Shown here: one piece after another, positions 47,706 through 56,923 of the stretch
Layout of the letters: each line of letters begins with the position of its first letter
How positions within the stretch are numbered: position 1 is the stretch's first letter
DNA from: Nitrospirota bacterium
Lineage (GTDB): Bacteria; Nitrospirota; Thermodesulfovibrionia; Thermodesulfovibrionales; UBA1546
Length of the DNA stretch: 64,000 nt
NCBI GenBank assembly: GCA_016195565.1
Contig: JACPZK010000010.1
Location: 42,364 to 106,363, forward strand
Direction of reading: 5' to 3'
The notes under the pieces: model-generated
Told to the model about the DNA's origin: nothing
Database searches by the model: none
Seen by the model: only the letters and a program-made list of their open reading frames with translations
Position numbers and translations under genes: made by a program

Positions 47706-48932
47706 TTATAACCGTCTTCTGAAGAGGACAAAAAACCTTTCTTTGATTTTTTCGCAGAAATTCCGTTTGGTCCACTGTTCCAGCTCTATTCTTGCAGAGT
47801 TTTTAATGTCTTCCTCAAATACGTCTATCATCTTTTGCCCGAATTTTTTGTCAAGTATTCCGACATTCCCCTCATCATTTCTTCTCAGTGACTGAAAATC
47901 GAGATTTGCAGAACCTATAATGCTCCAGCAGCCGTCAAACACAGCAGTCTTCGCATGGAGTATCCTGCCTTTATAGTTGTAAATCTGCACACCGGCTTTC
48001 AGCAGTTCTGTGAATGACGCCCTTCCTGCATAATCCGCAGCCAGCACATCGCTTTTTAGCGGCAAGAGCAGCCTGACTATGGCTCCCCTTTTAACCGCTT
48101 CCGACAGCATCTCAATCATTCTTCTGCCCGGAGTAAAATAGGCTGTAGTGAGGAATATGCTCTTTCTTGCATGATTAATGCTGTAATATAAAAGCCTCCT
48201 CAGCCTTCTCCTCCCTCGTGATGAACTTGCAAATATAGGCAGCACAGGCAGAGCACCAGAGTTGAGAGTTGAGAGTTGAGAGTTAAGAGTTTTTAATTCT
48301 GACTCTTTATTTTTAACTTTTAACTCTAAACTTTTAACTGCTGTCTCTATCGGTTTTCCGCCCCAGAGCAGCCAGCTTTTCTTAAACTCACTTAGCAGTG
48401 TCCAGGCTATCAGGCCCTCAAGCAGTATGCCTGTATCTCTCCACGCTTCTTTATGCCTTTTGAAATAATATCCCCTGTATTCATTTGCGATGTTCAACCC
48501 TCCTATGAATGCCTTTTCCCCGTCTATCAAAATAAGTTTTTTATGGTCGCGGCGGGCATAATGCAATGGGGCAGTCCACCTGAAAGGGTAAGAGGCCCTG
48601 ACATTTATCCCCGCTTTTCTTAATTCTGCCCAGAATTTCCGCGGTGTTCCGAAAGAGCCGAAGTGGTCATAAAGTATGTATATGCAGACTCCTTCCGCGG
48701 CTTTCTTTTTCAGCAGTTCTGCCAATTCAATGCCTGTTTCATCATTGCGGAATATGTAGAATTCAAGGCAGACGAATCTTTCTGCGCCTGCAATGGAATC
48801 AAATATAGCTTTAAACAGTTCCCCGTTCTTCCACAGAAGGCGGACGCTGTTACCGCCTGTAAAACTGCCGCCATATAATTTTTCTATTTCGGGTATTTCA
48901 AAGGCTGTTCTTATATCTCCGCTGTCATGCAT
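47706..48932 (-). CDS. cls: Cardiolipin synthase / phospholipase D family protein
   Basis: A 408-residue PLD-superfamily enzyme. Both HKD motifs are present: HYARRDHKKLILIDGEKAFIGG (first, in parts; H-K-K-x4-D) and LHAKTAVFDGCWSIIGSANLD (second). It lacks the N-terminal membrane helices of ClsA, so it looks more like ClsB/ClsC. Such enzymes join phosphatidylglycerol or PE into cardiolipin. A heptamer array (48258-48340) adds about 30 residues (VKNKESELKTLN...STLNSG) between the two PLD halves, in a linker that tolerates it. It lies inverted between the pilS-like and pilR-like genes. Confidence 0.9.
   Translation of the reverse strand: MHDSGDIRTAFEIPEIEKLYGGSFTGGNSVRLLWKNGELFKAIFDSIAGAERFVCLEFYIFRNDETGIELAELLKKKAAEGVCIYILYDHFGSFGTPRKFWAELRKAGINVRASYPFRWTAPLHYARRDHKKLILIDGEKAFIGGLNIANEYRGYYFKRHKEAWRDTGILLEGLIAWTLLSEFKKSWLLWGGKPIETAVKSLELKVKNKESELKTLNSQLSTLNSGALPVLPIFASSSRGRRRLRRLLYYSINHARKSIFLTTAYFTPGRRMIEMLSEAVKRGAIVRLLLPLKSDVLAADYAGRASFTELLKAGVQIYNYKGRILHAKTAVFDGCWSIIGSANLDFQSLRRNDEGNVGILDKKFGQKMIDVFEEDIKNSARIELEQWTKRNFCEKIKERFFVLFRRRL
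48258..48340. repeat. Heptamer array inside cls
   Basis: GAGTTGA/GAGTTAA units on one side (cagagttgagagttgagag) and AACTTTTAACTCT units on the other are mutually complementary. The array is in frame with cls between its two PLD domains. Confidence 0.85.
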
Positions 48933-49020
48933 GATAAAATCATTGCCTAAACAATATTTTCTGTCAACTGTTTGTATGTGCTAAAATATTCACATGCAAC
49001 ATAATGTTAAAGAGCTTTAG

Positions 49021-50451
49021 ATGTCATTCAACCCTAACGAACATAGGATATTAATCGCAGATGACGATGCCAGCATCCGGTTTTTCCTCGGTGAACTCCT
49101 CGGGAAAGAAGGTTTTGAGTTTGATTTTGCCGGGACAGGCGCCGATGCGCTTGAGTGCCTGAAAAAAAATACTTACAGCCTTGTGCTTCTTGATGAAAAG
49201 ATGCCTAACATGAGCGGCATCGAAGTTCTGCGTCACATAAAAGCAGAAGGTTATCCTATGCCGGTGATAATGATAACTGCATACGGTTCAAAAGAGCTTG
49301 CAATGAGGGCCATAAGAGACGGGGCTTATGATTTCTTCACCAAGCCTGTTGATATAGGGATAGTAAGAACTGTCATAAACAGGGCTATAGAAAAATATGA
49401 GTTGCAGAGAGAACTTGAAACCATCAAGACTGAAAATCTTAAAGGCATACTCAGAGATGAAATCATAGCCGAGAGCGAGGAGATGAAGCAGGCAGTTAAA
49501 CTTGCAATGAAAGTTGCGGCAACAGACGTCACAGCGCTGATAACAGGCGAAAGCGGCTCAGGCAAGGAACTTATCGCCAAGGCCATCCATAAGCTGAGCG
49601 ATAGAAAGGATAATCCTTTTGTAAGTGTAAACTGTGCGGCAATCCCTGAAACACTGCTTGAATCAGAACTGTTCGGCTATGAAAAAGGCGCTTTTACAGG
49701 CGCATCAAAGCAGCATGCCGGCAAATTCGAAAGGGCGTCTAAAGGCAGTATCTTTCTTGATGAGATTGGCGACCTCTCTCCGGGGCTTCAGGCAAAACTG
49801 CTGAGGGTTCTGCAGAATAAAGAGATAGAGAGGCTCGGCGGCACAAGAACCATTAAAGTTGATATGAGATTGATATCAGCAACGAATAAGAACCTTGACA
49901 GCGCTATCAGGGACGGCAGTTTTCGCGAAGACCTTCTCTACAGGGTAAGGGTCTTTGAGATTCACGTCCCTCCGCTCAGAGAAAGGATAAAGGATATTCC
50001 TTTGCTGTCAGATTACTTTGTGAAAAAGTACAGCAGAACAATGGGCAGGAATGTTAAAGGCATCTCTGCATCTGCCATAAAGTTCTTTCTAAGCTATAGC
50101 TGGCCCGGGAATGTGAGAGAAATGGAGAACCTCATCCAGCGTGCGATAATTCTTGAAGACACGGATACAGTCAGGGAAGAAACAGTAAAAAGGCTTATAT
50201 TTCCAGAAGGCATATGGCAAGCACAAGGGTCAGTCAGTAAAAATACAGGCAGGGAAGATACAGCCAAGGTAGGAAATGGCGCTTCAGGGGTGAAAGACAG
50301 GATAGAGGCGATTAAGTCAGAAGAGGAGAGAAAACTGATAATAGATGCTCTTACAGAAGCAAGATGGAAAAGGATGGAGGCGGCAGCCCGCCTCGGCATC
50401 AGCAGGAAAAGCCTTTTTAATAAGATGAAAAAATACGGATTGATGAAATAA
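49021..50451 (+). CDS. PilR/NtrC-like sigma-54 response regulator
   Basis: A 476-residue protein. The receiver domain (about residues 8-120) has the acidic pair DDD and the phospho-Asp in LVLLDEKMPNMSG (about residue 59). The AAA+ domain has Walker A GESGSGKE, the sigma-54 loop GAFTGASKQ and FLDEIGDLSPG. A Fis-type helix-turn-helix ends it (AARLGISRKSLFNKMKKYG). It is the obvious partner of the PilS-like kinase at 46285, separated by the inverted cls gene. A long polar linker, about 30 residues, precedes the HTH. Confidence 0.94.
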   Translation: MSFNPNEHRILIADDDASIRFFLGELLGKEGFEFDFAGTGADALECLKKNTYSLVLLDEKMPNMSGIEVLRHIKAEGYPMPVIMITAYGSKELAMRAIRDGAYDFFTKPVDIGIVRTVINRAIEKYELQRELETIKTENLKGILRDEIIAESEEMKQAVKLAMKVAATDVTALITGESGSGKELIAKAIHKLSDRKDNPFVSVNCAAIPETLLESELFGYEKGAFTGASKQHAGKFERASKGSIFLDEIGDLSPGLQAKLLRVLQNKEIERLGGTRTIKVDMRLISATNKNLDSAIRDGSFREDLLYRVRVFEIHVPPLRERIKDIPLLSDYFVKKYSRTMGRNVKGISASAIKFFLSYSWPGNVREMENLIQRAIILEDTDTVREETVKRLIFPEGIWQAQGSVSKNTGREDTAKVGNGASGVKDRIEAIKSEEERKLIIDALTEARWKRMEAAARLGISRKSLFNKMKKYGLMK

Positions 50452-50473
50452 AAGCAGAAGGAAGTTTTCTGTA

Positions 50474-50743
50474 TTAAGTCTCAAATAATCCGCTCAGAAT
50501 TTTTGTCCTTTCTTCGATATGCTTTGTAATGTTATCCTGCTCTGCCTTAAGCCTGTGGAGTTCATCAGCGATGTTAAGGGCTGCCAGAATAGACGCCTTA
50601 AGCGGAGCAACATTCGGCGCAGTGTTGTAAACCTCTTTTATCTTTGCATCTACAAAGGCTGCTATTTTTTGTATATGTTCCTCAGGGGCATCGCCCTTTA
50701 CCGTATATTTCTGGCCGAGGATATAAACGTCTATGCTGCTCAT
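50474..50743 (-). CDS. zapA: Cell division protein ZapA
   Basis: An 89-residue protein with the ZapA fold: an N-terminal beta-hairpin VDVYILGQKYTVKG-like start (SSIDVYILGQKYTVKG), the helix HIQKIAAFVDAKIKEV and the conserved ILAALNIADELHRLK. It binds FtsZ and stabilises the division ring. It follows a coiled-coil gene by 1 base on the same strand, so they form a two-gene unit. No 6S RNA-like structure is visible in the short space after it. Confidence 0.9.
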   Translation of the reverse strand: MSSIDVYILGQKYTVKGDAPEEHIQKIAAFVDAKIKEVYNTAPNVAPLKASILAALNIADELHRLKAEQDNITKHIEERTKILSGLFET

Positions 50744-50744
50744 G

Positions 50745-51056
50745 CTACACGACCTCTAAGGTGTCGAGTTCATTTAGCAGTCCTTCAACCTGACTCTTTA
50801 TAGCGGTCTTTTCGGTTTGCAGTTTTTCTATCTCATGGTCTTTATCAGAGAGCTTTGCCTCAAGTTCTTTTATCCTGAGTTCAAAAGCCGCTTTTTCTTC
50901 CTTCAATGTCTTCACTTTCTCTATTGCACCCACTATCTTGTCTTCAAGATTTTTCAGCCTGTCCAATGGCGTAACCTCCTTTTTATTGTTGATTCCCTTT
51001 CCCCCGCCCTTTTTTACCGGCGGAGCATCATCAAACAGAGTCCTGTTTTGTTTCAT
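50745..51056 (-). CDS. Coiled-coil protein, ZapB-like
   Basis: A 103-residue protein. A basic, Gly-rich N terminus (KKGGGKGINNKK) is followed by one uninterrupted coiled coil (about residues 30-103: LDRLKNLEDKIVGAIEKVKTLKEEKAA...). Position immediately before zapA suggests a division-ring accessory similar to ZapB, but sequence alone cannot separate ZapB from other short coiled coils. GGAGGTTAC in the reading strand lies inside the gene. It begins 50 bases from the inverted-repeat element on its upstream side. Confidence 0.6.
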   Translation of the reverse strand: MKQNRTLFDDAPPVKKGGGKGINNKKEVTPLDRLKNLEDKIVGAIEKVKTLKEEKAAFELRIKELEAKLSDKDHEIEKLQTEKTAIKSQVEGLLNELDTLEVV

Positions 51057-51106
51057 GATGTTTAAGATACCAAGATGCTGTGGTGTATTGCAAGTATCAT
51101 CAAAGA

Positions 51107-51304
51107 CCGAAAAATAGAGATAGAACTATAAACGCTTTGAATTACCTGTCATTGCGAGAACCCGAAGGGTTCGTGGCAATCTCATTGCAAAAGGCGGGAT
51201 TGCGGAGCCTGTTCCGAACGAAGTGAGGAATCTTGCTCCGAGTTTGCTTCGGCTTCGCCTCGCAACTTCACTCGCAATGACAACTTTCTATCTCTATTTT
51301 TCGG
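51107..51304. mobile_element. MITE-like element, copy 2
   Basis: Perfect 19-bp inverted ends CCGAAAAATAGAGATAGAA (51107-51125) and complement (51286-51304), flanked by the 5-bp direct repeat AAAGA (51102-51106 and 51305-51309). Compared with copy 1 one base differs in each arm, C in one and G in the other, so pairing is kept. The core is the same GTCATTGCGAG repeat. The right end supplies the last codons and stop of the neighbouring transglycosylase gene. Confidence 0.9.
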
Positions 51305-53231
51305 AAAGAATTTCCGGGGCGCTTTTTTCGCCGGTATATTTATAATACTCAAAATAAGTTGTAATAATGCGCTTGGTATAGTTTTTAGTCTCCTCGTAAG
51401 GAATATCCTCGATAAATTCGTCAAGTGATTTATAGTTGCCTGCCTTCTGCCATCTCCTCACAACGTCCTCTCCTGCGTTATAAGCTGCGATAGCCGGGGG
51501 CAGCGAGCCGAACTCTTTTAACAGTGAAGTTATGTAATATGAACCGAGACTTATGTTTGCCTTTATGTCAAATATATTCTCCTGCGATTTTATGTTCAGA
51601 TTCACCTTTTTGTCTATGGCATAGGCTGTCTGCGGCATCAGCTGCATGAGCCCGAGCGCACCTGCTTGTGAGCGCGCCTGCGTGTCAAAACGGCTCTCCT
51701 CTCTCATGATGGAAAGAATAATAAATGGGTCAATGCTATATTTTTCAGATACATTCCTTACAATATGCCAATGGGCAAGAGGATACAAAATATTGTGCGC
51801 AACTTCTCTGGACGGCAGCCGTGAGAGCAGGGTTAATGCCTCCCTGTATTCCCCGCATTCCTGCAATTTGAAGGAAACAGATATGAGTTCATCGGGATTC
51901 GTAGTTTTTCTGGCTATAGCGGACAGTTCTGCTGCAGCCTCTTTTGTCATGCCGGCTTCAAGAAGTATTTCAATCCTCTCAGACTTGAAAGGTTTATATC
52001 CAGAGGGTTCGAGAGTCCTCTCTTCAGCGAGTCGCCCGAGGCGACGGGGGTTCTCAGTCCCATGACTTTTCTTTATCTGCGGAAGGATACTGTAAAAATC
52101 CTGTGTTTTAACCGCAAGCTGCCTGTAGATAGGGCCTGCATTTCCGCCTGTCCTTTCAAGAGACTGAGCCTTCCAGTATAGATATTTTGAGCTGCCATAA
52201 CTGTCATAAAGATCTGTGAATACATCAAGGGCTTTCTGATAGCTGCCGGCGCGGTAATAGGTCCATGCGATGCCCCATTGAGCGCTTTCAATCTCGGGCG
52301 GATATTTCTCCTTTATTGCTTGATATAAATTCAGAGCTTCGTTAATTTCGCCGTTCCTTCTTTTATCCAATGCCACCAATATCAGAAGCGATCCGGTCCT
52401 TTTGTCATCCATCGAGGACAGTTTCTTGATGGCAGCTTCAAATCCGGTTTTGTCTCCTGCCCTGTAAAGCGCCTTTGCCTTCGGATAATGATCTCCTGCT
52501 TTTCCATACGCATCTGCCGATTCTTTATAGCGCTTTTGTTTGAATAACACATGGCCGAGTTTTTTAGTGATTTCAATCCTTCGCTGCCCGTCGTCTTTTG
52601 CCAGCGCCTCTCTCAATGCGGATTCTGCTTTTTTAAACTCCATCGCATTTGTTAGATTAGCCGCCTTTTCAATAATATCCTGCAGGGTAATATCAGAAGC
52701 TGTCAGTTCATTGAATGATATTTTTGATAACATCCCATCGCTGCTGAGATAGATGTTTTTAAAAACTGCCTTGGCCCTTTCTGTTTCCCCTTTATCCTTG
52801 AGATGCTGTGCAAACAGGAATTTTCTATCATGGTCTTCAGGATAATCCCTGACATAAGACTCAAGAATCTCTGTATTGTGAGGCATCTCTCCTGAAGAAA
52901 TAAGATTTTTGATTTCCAGCCCCCGCGCCCTTTTACGCAATGGGGATGACGGATAATCTTCCAAAAGCTCTTTTATCCTTAAATTAGACTCACTGAGATT
53001 GCCTGATTCGCTGTATGCTTTTGACAGATAAAAAAGTATATAATCCCTGACAACAGGAAGTCTTTTGTATGCCTCGGAGAGGTTCTCGATGGCCCCGGCA
53101 TATCTGCCGGCATCGAATGCGCTTTTGCCCTTTATGAAAAAAGGCTTCCCGTCTGTATCTTCACCTGAGGCAGAGTTGAAAATAACAAGCAATACAGCTA
53201 AAAACAGAAAGTTTTTCTTCACAATCTTCAT
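51294..53231 (-). CDS. Soluble lytic transglycosylase (Slt70-like) with TPR region
   Basis: A 645-residue exported protein. Signal peptide KKNFLFLAVLLVIFNSASG precedes a long TPR/superhelix part (about residues 25-470) and a C-terminal SLT domain with catalytic Glu in ILSIMREESRFD, then GALGLMQLMPQTA and AAYNAGEDVVRRW. It cuts peptidoglycan to 1,6-anhydro products. I chose MKIVKKN (53231) because the longer frame has a non-signal N terminus of 38 residues. The last codons and stop lie in the MITE end: EILSEK-stop, where EK-stop is element-derived. The original C-terminus may be lost. Confidence 0.88.
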   Translation of the reverse strand: MKIVKKNFLFLAVLLVIFNSASGEDTDGKPFFIKGKSAFDAGRYAGAIENLSEAYKRLPVVRDYILFYLSKAYSESGNLSESNLRIKELLEDYPSSPLRKRARGLEIKNLISSGEMPHNTEILESYVRDYPEDHDRKFLFAQHLKDKGETERAKAVFKNIYLSSDGMLSKISFNELTASDITLQDIIEKAANLTNAMEFKKAESALREALAKDDGQRRIEITKKLGHVLFKQKRYKESADAYGKAGDHYPKAKALYRAGDKTGFEAAIKKLSSMDDKRTGSLLILVALDKRRNGEINEALNLYQAIKEKYPPEIESAQWGIAWTYYRAGSYQKALDVFTDLYDSYGSSKYLYWKAQSLERTGGNAGPIYRQLAVKTQDFYSILPQIKKSHGTENPRRLGRLAEERTLEPSGYKPFKSERIEILLEAGMTKEAAAELSAIARKTTNPDELISVSFKLQECGEYREALTLLSRLPSREVAHNILYPLAHWHIVRNVSEKYSIDPFIILSIMREESRFDTQARSQAGALGLMQLMPQTAYAIDKKVNLNIKSQENIFDIKANISLGSYYITSLLKEFGSLPPAIAAYNAGEDVVRRWQKAGNYKSLDEFIEDIPYEETKNYTKRIITTYFEYYKYTGEKSAPEILSEK

Positions 53232-53321
53232 AAGAATATCATAACCAAACACAGCCGTTTTCAGCAATAAAGGAAGGCAGCAGCAATAGAATATTTCAAG
53301 AGGCCTGTGGTATATTTTAGT

Positions 53322-55163
53322 ATGATTAAAGACCTCAGGCTTCACGGAAATCTCGGACCTGTCGAATTTTTCGCATTTGTCGGTGGAGCGAGCGTTGAAA
53401 GCACTTACTTCTACGAAGAAACAGCTTCGAACATAAGATTCTTCTCAAAAGGCAACGAATTCACCATCTCCAGTAAAGGGGTGCACTACAAAGGCACAGG
53501 CGGAAGTTTCTGCGAATATATGTTCGGCGTTGAAAAAGCGCTCAAGGACATGATAAAGGGAGAGGTTTCAAACAGGCTGATTATGTTTGGAGCATTCCTT
53601 GATGAAAGCGAAAAGATTGTATTCACAAGCGATACTGAGGGAAACGAATCTTTTTACAGGCTTTTTCTGCAGGGCCATGCAGCGAAGAACTATTATTTTT
53701 TTGTATCTTCAGACCACAGGACAGAGCACAAAAAGAGGCAGGAACAGATATTGAGGTCTGCCGGCAAGTTTTTAAAAAGAACTGAATTTGTCGGCAGCGA
53801 TAAGGATACCGAGCTGATGAATGATTTTATAAATGAACTCAGAGAAGAGAAATCAACTTTATTCATGTTTAAGATAATTCACAAGGAAAATGAGGAATTT
53901 TACAAGGCCTTTGAAAATTTCTACTCCGGCGAGAGAGCGCTGACTCCGCAGGAAGAACTTTACCTTGAAGACATAGTTGCAAGATACGGGATAGACAGCT
54001 ATCAGCAGGAGAGGATGAAGATTGACATAATGTACAAGCATTCTGAAAACAGGCGCGTTGTTGACGAATACAGGGACATTCTACTGGGCAGCATCTCCAA
54101 GGAAAGCCTTGAACAGGCAGAGGTTGCGCGGCTGGGAAGGCTGAGGACGCTCAGCATCAGGAATAATATACCGAGCGTGCTTTTTGATACGCTTGACGAA
54201 CTCCTGCTCGGGGGCAAGAAACTGCAGGACATGAAAGAATCTGATTATCTGAAAGAAGCAAGGTCTATACTTGAAAACCTGTTCTTTAAAGACCCATCGC
54301 TTAAAAAACACATAATAAATGAAGATATCGTGAGGCTGATAAAGGCAAAGCATAAGGCATATTCTCAGAGCGACATGGGCTTTGAACAGGTGCTTCTTGA
54401 TGTAGGCAGGGCCTGCGATGAGATTGCGCGCGAGACGAATGATTTCAGTATCTTTGAAGAGTTCAGTTCCATACTTACATACTTTGACAGATACGATAAT
54501 GTCCATGCATTGCTCAGCCAGACAGCTTTCATGGAAAATATGGATTTTGCAGAGGACTCTCTCAGGAGCCTCATCGGCAATAAGAATGAATTTGATAAAC
54601 TTGACAAGGCGCTCTTTGATAGTGTGGTTATAAAAGAACTGTTTCAAAACAAATACATAACATCCTACGGCAGACGAAAGATTAATGCGATACTGAAAGG
54701 GATTGCAAAGATTTCCGACGGGGATGCGTCGCTGAGGGATGTAGTTGCCGAACTCAGGATGATCAGGGACGAAGAGAGGCTTTATCATCAGGTTCATTCG
54801 GCGCTCAAGGAAAGGATGCGGAGCTTCTATCCCAGGCTCAATACCAAAGAGGGCAGGGCTGAAATTAGAGAGGACATAGAAAGGGAACTTGCTGAAGAAG
54901 GTTTCGCGAGAAAGGTGCCGCATAAATTATTTGAAAAGACACTCTTGGACCTCAGAAAAGAATCATTCTATCTGAATCATCTCCTGCCGATAATCATAGA
55001 GAAGAAGGACATAAACCTGAGAGAAGACTTTCTCAAAAACAGCGGTCTTGACAGGTTTTACATCGAGACCATAGAAAAAGAATACTTTGATGATAAGGGG
55101 CTTGATGCCGCTGTGCTGGAACAGATAAGGGAAGGGAAAGAACTCTTGGAAGTTGAAAACTGA
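53322..55163 (+). CDS. Large conserved protein of unknown function (TIGR04442-like)
   Basis: A 613-residue mostly helical protein with no signal peptide or membrane segment. The first 90 residues are beta-rich (LRLHGNLGPVEFFAFVGGA); the rest is long amphipathic helices with acidic/basic patterning. I recall such proteins in Deltaproteobacteria and Nitrospirota as TIGR04442, but I am not certain. No catalytic motif is seen. It diverges from the slt gene and is followed 21 bases later by cysteine synthase, which may be cotranscribed. The ATG at 53322 is taken over a GTG 15 bases upstream. Confidence 0.6.
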   Translation: MIKDLRLHGNLGPVEFFAFVGGASVESTYFYEETASNIRFFSKGNEFTISSKGVHYKGTGGSFCEYMFGVEKALKDMIKGEVSNRLIMFGAFLDESEKIVFTSDTEGNESFYRLFLQGHAAKNYYFFVSSDHRTEHKKRQEQILRSAGKFLKRTEFVGSDKDTELMNDFINELREEKSTLFMFKIIHKENEEFYKAFENFYSGERALTPQEELYLEDIVARYGIDSYQQERMKIDIMYKHSENRRVVDEYRDILLGSISKESLEQAEVARLGRLRTLSIRNNIPSVLFDTLDELLLGGKKLQDMKESDYLKEARSILENLFFKDPSLKKHIINEDIVRLIKAKHKAYSQSDMGFEQVLLDVGRACDEIARETNDFSIFEEFSSILTYFDRYDNVHALLSQTAFMENMDFAEDSLRSLIGNKNEFDKLDKALFDSVVIKELFQNKYITSYGRRKINAILKGIAKISDGDASLRDVVAELRMIRDEERLYHQVHSALKERMRSFYPRLNTKEGRAEIREDIERELAEEGFARKVPHKLFEKTLLDLRKESFYLNHLLPIIIEKKDINLREDFLKNSGLDRFYIETIEKEYFDDKGLDAAVLEQIREGKELLEVEN

Positions 55164-55184
55164 CAAAGAAAGGAATGGGTGTCA

Positions 55185-56117
55185 ATGATGAAACTTAATA
55201 AAGATATCCTTACTTTGATCGGCAATACGCCTCTGGTAAAGATTAACCGCTTATGCCAGGCGGATGATGCTGAGGTCTGGGCAAAACTTGAGGGCTGCAA
55301 CATAGGCGGCTCCGTAAAGGACCGGATTGCCCTTTCAATGATAGAGTCAGCAGAGAAGAGCGGGATGCTTAAACCCGGAGGGACAATCATAGAGCCGACA
55401 AGCGGGAATACCGGAATAGGGCTTGCAGTGGTAGCGGCAGTAAAGGGATATAAACTAATCCTTACAATGCCTGAGACAATGTCAATGGAAAGAAGACAGC
55501 TGCTTCTGGCTTATGGCGCAGAACTTATCCTGACAGAAGGCAAAAAAGAAATGCTGGGAGCTGTTGAAAAGGCGGAGGAAATTTACAAGGCGAATCCTGG
55601 TTATTTTATGCCGCAGCAGTTTGAAAATCCTGCGAACCCTGAGATACACAGAAAGGCAACCGCTATAGAGATAATAGATGCCCTCGGCGCTGCGCCTGAC
55701 GGTTTTGTTGCAGGCGTTGGCACAGGCGGCACGATAACAGGCGTTGGCGAGGCGCTAAGGAGCAAAAAACCTGATATATGGATAGCTGCTGTAGAGCCTG
55801 CAGCCTCCCCTGTTCTTTCAGGCGGGAATCCAGGAACTCATAAGATTGCAGGAATCGGAGCCGGCTTTTTCTCCGTGGTATTGAACACAAAGATATACAA
55901 TGAAGTTATCCCTGTAACAGATTCGGATGCTGCAGAGACAGCGAGGCAATTATCTCTTAAAGAAGGGCTGCTCTGCGGCATATCATCAGGAGCGGCAATG
56001 TGGGGTGCATTAAGGGTTGCCAGAAAATTAGGAAAAGGGAAAAAGGTTGTAGTTATACTCCCTGACAGGGGGGAGCGTTATCTGAGCACAGGCCTTTTTG
56101 CATCGGAGACGCCGTAA
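55185..56117 (+). CDS. Cysteine synthase (O-acetylserine sulfhydrylase)
   Basis: A PLP enzyme of 310 residues that makes cysteine from O-acetylserine and sulfide. The PLP lysine is in GGSVKDRIALSMI (about residue 43), the substrate loop in EPTSGNTGIGLA (about 69), the phosphate site in GVGTGGTITGVGE (about 176) and the C-terminal SSGAAMWGA. Whether it is CysK or CysM cannot be told. An ATG at 55185 has AAAGGA 10 bases upstream; a GTG at 55179 is alternative. The gene could use sulfide made by the sulfur-relay genes at 14-16 kb. It ends 40 bases inside the next, convergent gene. Confidence 0.92.
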   Translation: MMKLNKDILTLIGNTPLVKINRLCQADDAEVWAKLEGCNIGGSVKDRIALSMIESAEKSGMLKPGGTIIEPTSGNTGIGLAVVAAVKGYKLILTMPETMSMERRQLLLAYGAELILTEGKKEMLGAVEKAEEIYKANPGYFMPQQFENPANPEIHRKATAIEIIDALGAAPDGFVAGVGTGGTITGVGEALRSKKPDIWIAAVEPAASPVLSGGNPGTHKIAGIGAGFFSVVLNTKIYNEVIPVTDSDAAETARQLSLKEGLLCGISSGAAMWGALRVARKLGKGKKVVVILPDRGERYLSTGLFASETP

Positions 56118-56668
56118 GATACAGTTATCGTGCATTTTATCGCATCAAATGCCAGGAGTATTCGCTTTTCCTTTTCTGCCCTGTCTGGGGCCAGTTTTTT
56201 AAATTCAATTTTCTGAAGAAGTTCATAAAGTTCATTTCTTGAAGGAATCTTTGCAAGCCCTTCGCCAACAACATTGCCTGTTAGTGTATCAAGCACTATC
56301 GCATCCACCGCGTCCGTTACAACAGCAAATGGTATCTGATAAGAATCAAGCACGCGTGCGCATGCAACAGCCTGCCTTTCCCTTGAGACCAGCGCGCCTA
56401 CAGAACATTTAATTAAGATAAGTCTTTTGCCGTCAATGCTTATGACAATGTCCGTTTTTGATTTACACCTTTCATTTCCAATCAAAACTTCAAATTCCAT
56501 GTCTTTTTCTATCTCGGTTGCGGCATAGCCTTTTTTCTCAAGAAGGAATTTTTCTATATCCTGCCTCACCGCAGACAGTTCTGATTCAGCGGCATCAATC
56601 TCTTTTTTAATCAACGCCTCCATCGCCTCTTCTCTGTTTTCAAACCCATCCGGAAGTTTATATTTCAT
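56078..56668 (-). CDS. Type I restriction R-subunit N-terminal-like nuclease domain protein
   Basis: A 196-residue protein resembling HSDR_N_2: a helical start (EEAMEALIKKEID) and a core SKTDIVISIDGKRLILIKCS with the D-x(n)-(I)xK pattern of PD-(D/E)xK nucleases (about residues 70-90). A later VVTDAVDAIVLDTLTG stretch matches. Such short proteins occur alone and may act in repair or defence; no methylase or helicase gene is adjacent, so it is not part of a complete restriction system. The 3' end overlaps cysteine synthase by 40 bases, convergently. Confidence 0.68.
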   Translation of the reverse strand: MKYKLPDGFENREEAMEALIKKEIDAAESELSAVRQDIEKFLLEKKGYAATEIEKDMEFEVLIGNERCKSKTDIVISIDGKRLILIKCSVGALVSRERQAVACARVLDSYQIPFAVVTDAVDAIVLDTLTGNVVGEGLAKIPSRNELYELLQKIEFKKLAPDRAEKEKRILLAFDAIKCTITVSYGVSDAKRPVLR

Positions 56669-56711
56669 TTGTCCTCTTATAATTAATCTTCCCCAAATAG
56701 CTTATTCATAA

Positions 56712-56887
56712 GGAGGCTGTATCTGTTTTTAGGCAATATTAAACTATCTCTGTAAGACTGCAAGTGTTCGTTCAATATATTATGGCATTACAAGTTCTCA
56801 GGCGGGGCTATCCGCTCCACTTCGTAGAGACTTCAGCCCCTATTCTGACCGACCCGTGAATCTTGCCTCAATCCAGACACAGCCTCC
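56712..56887. repeat. Structured dispersed repeat, copy 2
   Basis: This copy has the same inverted ends GGAGGCTGTATCTG and CAGACACAGCCTCC. The right half matches copy 1 closely (CTCAGGCGGGGCTATCCGCT, AGAGACTTCAGCCCC, GACCCGTGAATCTTGCC). A 9-base insertion (CCACTTCGT) lengthens an inner stem so that CTCCAC pairs with GTAGAG around a 3-base loop. It lies between the HSDR-like gene and cbiO, where it may sit in the cbiO 3' untranslated region. Confidence 0.85.
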
Positions 56888-56923
56888 ATACACATGCCTG
56901 CCATAACTTGATTGAATCGCATT

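Noticed and set aside
50452..50473. 6S RNA near zapA
   Set aside because: The space after zapA is too short and no long bulged hairpin is visible.
54081..54923. 280-residue frame opposite the large unknown gene
   Set aside because: It is a long shadow on the antisense strand of a well-formed gene; the sense protein has consistent helical composition and the antisense one is low in acidic residues and has no start signal.
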